Assembly (NCBI GenBank): GCA_000720845.1
Contig: JODU01000016.1
Coordinates: forward strand, 1-64,000
Reading direction: 5' to 3'
Source: Kitasatospora aureofaciens
Lineage (GTDB): Bacteria; Actinomycetota; Actinomycetes; Streptomycetales; Streptomycetaceae
DNA length: 64,000 nt
Part shown: positions 61,176-64,000 of the stretch, piece after piece
Position numbering within the stretch: position 1 is the stretch's first letter
Layout of the letters: the number at the start of each line of letters is the position of its first letter
Program-made: the position numbers and the translations under genes
The notes under the pieces: model-generated
What the model was told of the DNA's origin: nothing
The model's input: only the letters and a program-made list of their open reading frames with translations
Databases searched by the model: none

Positions 61176-62651
61176 TCAGTGGTCTCGGCGGTCGGGTCGG
61201 TGCCGGATGAGGAGGGTGCCGCCCAGGCCGGCGAGCACGGTGGCGACGATGACGGCGGTCCCGGCGTCGTAGCCCGCCAGCGGGTCGGCCCGGTCCGCCC
61301 GTTGTCCGGCCTCGACGACGGCGGTGACGAGGGCGAGGACCACGGCACCGCCGATCTGCATGAAGGTGTTGAGCAGGGCTCCCGCCAGCCCCTGGTCCCG
61401 GTCGGGCACCCCGGACACCGCGCTCATGTTCAGCGCGGGAAACGTCGCCGCGGTGCCGATCCCGTTGACGACCATGACCGGCAGGACCACGGTGAGGAAG
61501 GAACTGTCGGCTCCGATACGGAAGAACAGGCCGTAGGACAGCGCGAGGAGCAGCATTCCGGCGGCGATCATCCTGTGCACGCCGAAGCGGGCGGCGAGCC
61601 GTCCCGCGAACGGCGCCAGCGCGCCGTTGGCCAGGCCGAGCGGAACGAAGGCCCCGGCCGTCTGCAGCGGCGTCCAGTGCAGCACGTTCTGCAGGTGGAG
61701 TGTGGCGAGGAACGCGAACGACGTGTAGGCGCCCCACATGGCGAAGATCGTCAGGTTGGTGCCCGCGGTCGCGCGCCGGGCGAGGAAGGACAGCGGGACC
61801 AGGGGCCTGCGCGAGCGGGACTCCACCCGCAGGAACAGGACGAGCAGACCGGCCGGGGCGGCGAAGAGGACGAGGGTACGGACGGAGAGCCAGCCGTGCG
61901 ACGGGGCCTGCGCGAGGGCGTAGACCAGCAGTACGAGGGCTCCGGTGGCCGTCAGCGCGCCGGGAACGTCGATCCTCTCGCGGGTGCCGCCCCGCGGGTC
62001 CGCCGGAAGCAGGCGGCGCCCCGCGACAAGTGCCGCCGCGGCGAGGGGCACGGGGAGCGCGAAGACCAGGCGCCACGAGAGTTCGGTGAGTACGCCGCCG
62101 AGGACGAGCCCTCCGACGAAGCCGCAGGCTCCCGCGGTGGCGTACCACCCGAGAGCACGGCCGCGCTTCGAGCCCTCCGGCCAGCCGGTGGTGATCAGGG
62201 AGAGGGCCGCCGGAGCGAGGAAGCCCGCGGCGACGCCCTTCGCCAGCCTCGCCGCGATCAGCAGGCCCCCGGTCGGAGCGAGCGCCCCCAGCACGCTCAC
62301 CGCCCCGAAGACGGCGACCGCGGTCAGGAAGACCCGTCGCCGTCCGAAGAGGTCGGCGACCCGGCCGCCCAGGAGCAGGAAGCCGCCGTAGCCGAGGGCG
62401 TAGGCGGAGACGACCCACTGCAGGGAGCCCGACGCCATGCCGAGGTCGTGCTGAATGGCGGGCAGGGCGACGCCCACGTCGGACAAGTCGATGGCGTCCA
62501 TGAAATGAGCCGCGCACAGGACCAGCAGGGCCGCAGTTCCGGGCGTCGGTGACGGGGACGGGGACGGGGACGCCTTCGGCGTGGCGTCGGCCCTCGGGGA
62601 GTCGGCGGCCTCACGGGCGCCTGCGGCGGGGACGCCTCCGCGCTCCCTCAT
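61176..62651 (-). CDS. MFS drug exporter, EmrB/QacA (14-TM) type
   Basis: 491 residues: DHA2 motifs MDAIDLSDVGVALPAIQHDL, WVVSAYALGYGGFLLLGGRVADLFGRRR (motif A), and ALNMSAVSGVPDRDQGLAGALLNTFMQIGGA. Residues 17-40 form an Ala/Ser/Pro-rich N-terminal extension. ATG at 62651 overlaps the TGA of the small gene at 62648 (ATGA), so the pair is translationally coupled and driven from the promoter facing the MmyB-like regulator. Confidence 0.92.
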   Translation of the reverse strand: MRERGGVPAAGAREAADSPRADATPKASPSPSPSPTPGTAALLVLCAAHFMDAIDLSDVGVALPAIQHDLGMASGSLQWVVSAYALGYGGFLLLGGRVADLFGRRRVFLTAVAVFGAVSVLGALAPTGGLLIAARLAKGVAAGFLAPAALSLITTGWPEGSKRGRALGWYATAGACGFVGGLVLGGVLTELSWRLVFALPVPLAAAALVAGRRLLPADPRGGTRERIDVPGALTATGALVLLVYALAQAPSHGWLSVRTLVLFAAPAGLLVLFLRVESRSRRPLVPLSFLARRATAGTNLTIFAMWGAYTSFAFLATLHLQNVLHWTPLQTAGAFVPLGLANGALAPFAGRLAARFGVHRMIAAGMLLLALSYGLFFRIGADSSFLTVVLPVMVVNGIGTAATFPALNMSAVSGVPDRDQGLAGALLNTFMQIGGAVVLALVTAVVEAGQRADRADPLAGYDAGTAVIVATVLAGLGGTLLIRHRPDRRDH

Positions 62652-62926
62652 GAGGGCTCCTCCTCGCGGTACAGCACGAGGTGTTCGTGGTGGAGCACGC
62701 CGTCCCGCAGGTCTCCGGTGGCGGTGAAGCCGGTGTCGTCGACGTAGTCGAGGTGGTTGCCGGTCACCGTGTACCGGCCCGTGTACGCGCTGCGCCGGTT
62801 CCCCCGGGCCTCGTCGTAGCGCCCGTCCGGCCGCAACTCCTGACGGATGTGGCCGTCCGCGGTCACCCACATGCCGACCACGTCGGCGTTGCCGGGGCTT
62901 CGGTGACCCCGCGCGTTCGCTGGCAT
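62648..62926 (-). CDS. Atu4866-like small beta-barrel protein
   Basis: 92 residues: VVGMWVTADGHIRQELRPDGRYDEARG, YTGRYTVTGNHLDYVDDTGFTATGDLRDGVLHHEHLVLYR. This is the short lipocalin-like Atu4866 family, often found with regulators and oxidoreductases. ATG at 62926 with GAGGAAGG 8 nt upstream (TTG just before it is possible). Coupled to the MFS gene. Confidence 0.85.
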   Translation of the reverse strand: MPANARGHRSPGNADVVGMWVTADGHIRQELRPDGRYDEARGNRRSAYTGRYTVTGNHLDYVDDTGFTATGDLRDGVLHHEHLVLYREEEPS

Positions 62927-63008
62927 CAAGATTGCCTTCCTCGGTGAGCGGTGGTGTCTGCCCGACCGAGTCTGCGCAGGTCAGCCCGGTGGAACCAGGG
63001 CGTTCTCC

Positions 63009-63031
63009 GCCTGGGTGCGGCGCACCCAGGC
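63009..63031. promoter_or_regulatory. MmyB-like regulator operator
   Basis: Perfect inverted repeat with 11-bp arms GCCTGGGTGCG / CGCACCCAGGC around a single G, in the 137-bp region between the Atu4866-MFS operon and the MmyB-like gene, about 20 bp upstream of the TAGCCT -10 box at 63051-63056. Confidence 0.7.
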
Positions 63032-63063
63032 AGCGCGCAGGACCACCGCCTAGCCTGGGGGGC

Positions 63064-63915
63064 ATGGACGACAACCACCTTGGGGAGTTCCTGCGCGCCC
63101 GTCGCGCCGGACTGCGGCCGCAGGACGTCGGCATGGCGAGTCACGGCGTGCGCAGGGTCGCCGGACTGCGCCGCGAGGAGGTCGCCGTCCTGGCCGGGGT
63201 CAACGCCGACTACTACACCCGGCTGGAGCAGGGCCGCGAGCGGCACCCGTCACCGCAAGTGCTCGACGCCCTCGGCCGCGCGCTGCTCCTCGGCCCGGAC
63301 GCCCGGGCCCACCTGCACCGTCTGGCCGGGGTGGCACCGGCCGCCGGAGGCTCGCTGCACGTCACCGAACGGGTCAGTCCCGCACTGCGTCAGCTGATGG
63401 ACGGCTACGCCCACACCCCCGCCTTCGTCATGAGCCGCACCCTCGACCTGCTGGCCTCCAATGCCCTGGCCGACGCGCTCTACGCCGCCTTCACGCCCGC
63501 GGACAACCTGGCCCGCATGACCTTCCTCGACCCGGCGGGCCGGCACTTCTACCGGGACTGGGAGCGGGCCGCCCAGGCCGTCGTCGCCAACCTGCGCCAG
63601 GCGGCGGGCTTCGATCCCGAACACCCGCGTCTGGGGCCGCTCGTGGACACGCTCACCGAGCACAGTGCCGTGTTCCGGCGCCTGTGGGCGGAGCACTCCG
63701 TGCGCGGCAAGACGCGGGACGCCAAGCAGCTGCTCCACCCGGACGTCGGTGCTCTGTCACTGACGTACCAGTCCTTCGACGTCCGCGACGCGCCGGGCCA
63801 GCAACTGGTGATCTACCACGCCGAGCCGGGCAGCCCGTCGGCCCACGCCTTGACCCTCCTCGGCTCCCTGTACGCCGGCGAACGGCAGACCGCGCCCGGC
63901 TCCGCCGGACAGTGA
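63064..63915 (+). CDS. MmyB-like XRE transcriptional regulator
   Basis: 283 residues: XRE helix-turn-helix RVAGLRREEVAVLAGVNADYYTRLEQGRERHPS (about 31-62), MmyB-type ligand domain (TPAFVMSRTLDLLASNALADALY, VIYHAEPGSPSAHALTLLGSL). TAGCCT ends 7 nt before the ATG: leaderless candidate. Predicted repressor of the divergent Atu4866-MFS operon. Paralogue of 26632. Confidence 0.92.
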   Translation: MDDNHLGEFLRARRAGLRPQDVGMASHGVRRVAGLRREEVAVLAGVNADYYTRLEQGRERHPSPQVLDALGRALLLGPDARAHLHRLAGVAPAAGGSLHVTERVSPALRQLMDGYAHTPAFVMSRTLDLLASNALADALYAAFTPADNLARMTFLDPAGRHFYRDWERAAQAVVANLRQAAGFDPEHPRLGPLVDTLTEHSAVFRRLWAEHSVRGKTRDAKQLLHPDVGALSLTYQSFDVRDAPGQQLVIYHAEPGSPSAHALTLLGSLYAGERQTAPGSAGQ

Positions 63916-64000
63916 CTCCCGCCGCCGTCGAGGTGTGCGGGAGCTAGGAGCCCGGCCCGGCCGACGCCGTCCCGGAGGGTACGGCCCGAGCCGGTGTTCC

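Noticed and set aside
61155..62552. 465-codon plus-strand frame
   Set aside because: Antisense shadow of the MFS exporter at 61176-62651; Glu/Gly/Gln-rich with no recognisable fold.
1..64000. tRNA, rRNA, CRISPR arrays, riboswitches
   Set aside because: I looked for cloverleaf-like segments, regularly spaced repeats and known riboswitch cores and saw none that I can support.

Overview
The window is high-GC, SD- and GTG-rich DNA with coding on both strands and reads as a Streptomyces (or very close actinomycete) chromosome segment, probably from an accessory arm. Evidence is the strong GC bias at third codon positions, frequent GTG/TTG starts, TANNNT -10 boxes placed 6-8 nt before start codons (leaderless mRNAs), and family content typical of Streptomyces (HxlR, MmyB-like XRE, TetR, MarR, RNHCP, FG-GAP secreted proteins, cold-shock/DEAD/CBS module). 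No rRNA, tRNA, CRISPR array or intact mobile element was seen. About 65 intact genes, eight or so broken genes and about 25 regulatory or terminator elements are listed.

Layout. 1-9.8 kb: a truncated Rossmann oxidoreductase, a 2-oxoglutarate oxygenase related to the HalD/BesD family, a MarR-MFS pair, a deletion scar joining the remains of a divergent NmrA/AraC pair next to a recombinase relic, a GlxA-type regulator facing an epimerase-like protein, and an HxlR/quinone-oxidoreductase pair. 9.8-15.2 kb: IS relic, MarR plus TetX-like FAD monooxygenase, then the cold-shock protein/DEAD helicase/CBS/small-protein block. 15.5-23.4 kb: four regulator-oxidoreductase pairs with very clear palindromic operators. 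23.6-30 kb: SpoIIE-type phosphatase, SnoaL-NmrA operon facing an MmyB-like regulator, PPOX-RibD operon facing LysR. 30-33.6 kb: a compact putative D-tartrate regulon (dctA-type carrier, D-tartrate dehydratase, GntR repressor). 33.7-38.3 kb: drug-type MFS, secreted protein, one-pass membrane XRE protein, coiled-coil membrane protein. 38.3-43.5 kb: relic DNA (GH38-like, methyltransferase), a four-gene translationally coupled ABC-exporter operon with a double palindromic operator, and two tandem RNHCP proteins. 43.6-54 kb: a CmlR/Cmx-type chloramphenicol exporter with a possible leader-peptide attenuator, a BVMO-fingerprint flavoprotein, SMP-30-like lipoprotein, TetR/RibD pair, glycosyltransferase, acetyltransferase, aldo-keto reductase and Tat-exported carotenoid oxygenase. 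54-64 kb: FG-GAP secreted protein, DinB-like protein, acetyltransferase, TetR/SDR pair, VOC protein, MarR/metallo-hydrolase pair, Atu4866-like protein plus MFS facing an MmyB-like regulator.

How it works together. The dominant theme is repetition of one module: a small ligand-responsive repressor next to, and usually divergent from, one or two redox, detoxification or efflux genes, with an inverted-repeat operator in a short shared promoter region. At least a dozen such modules occur here, with signs of turnover (deleted, frameshifted or duplicated copies). Most functional assignments are family-level and substrates are unknown; the D-tartrate and chloramphenicol calls are the most specific ones.
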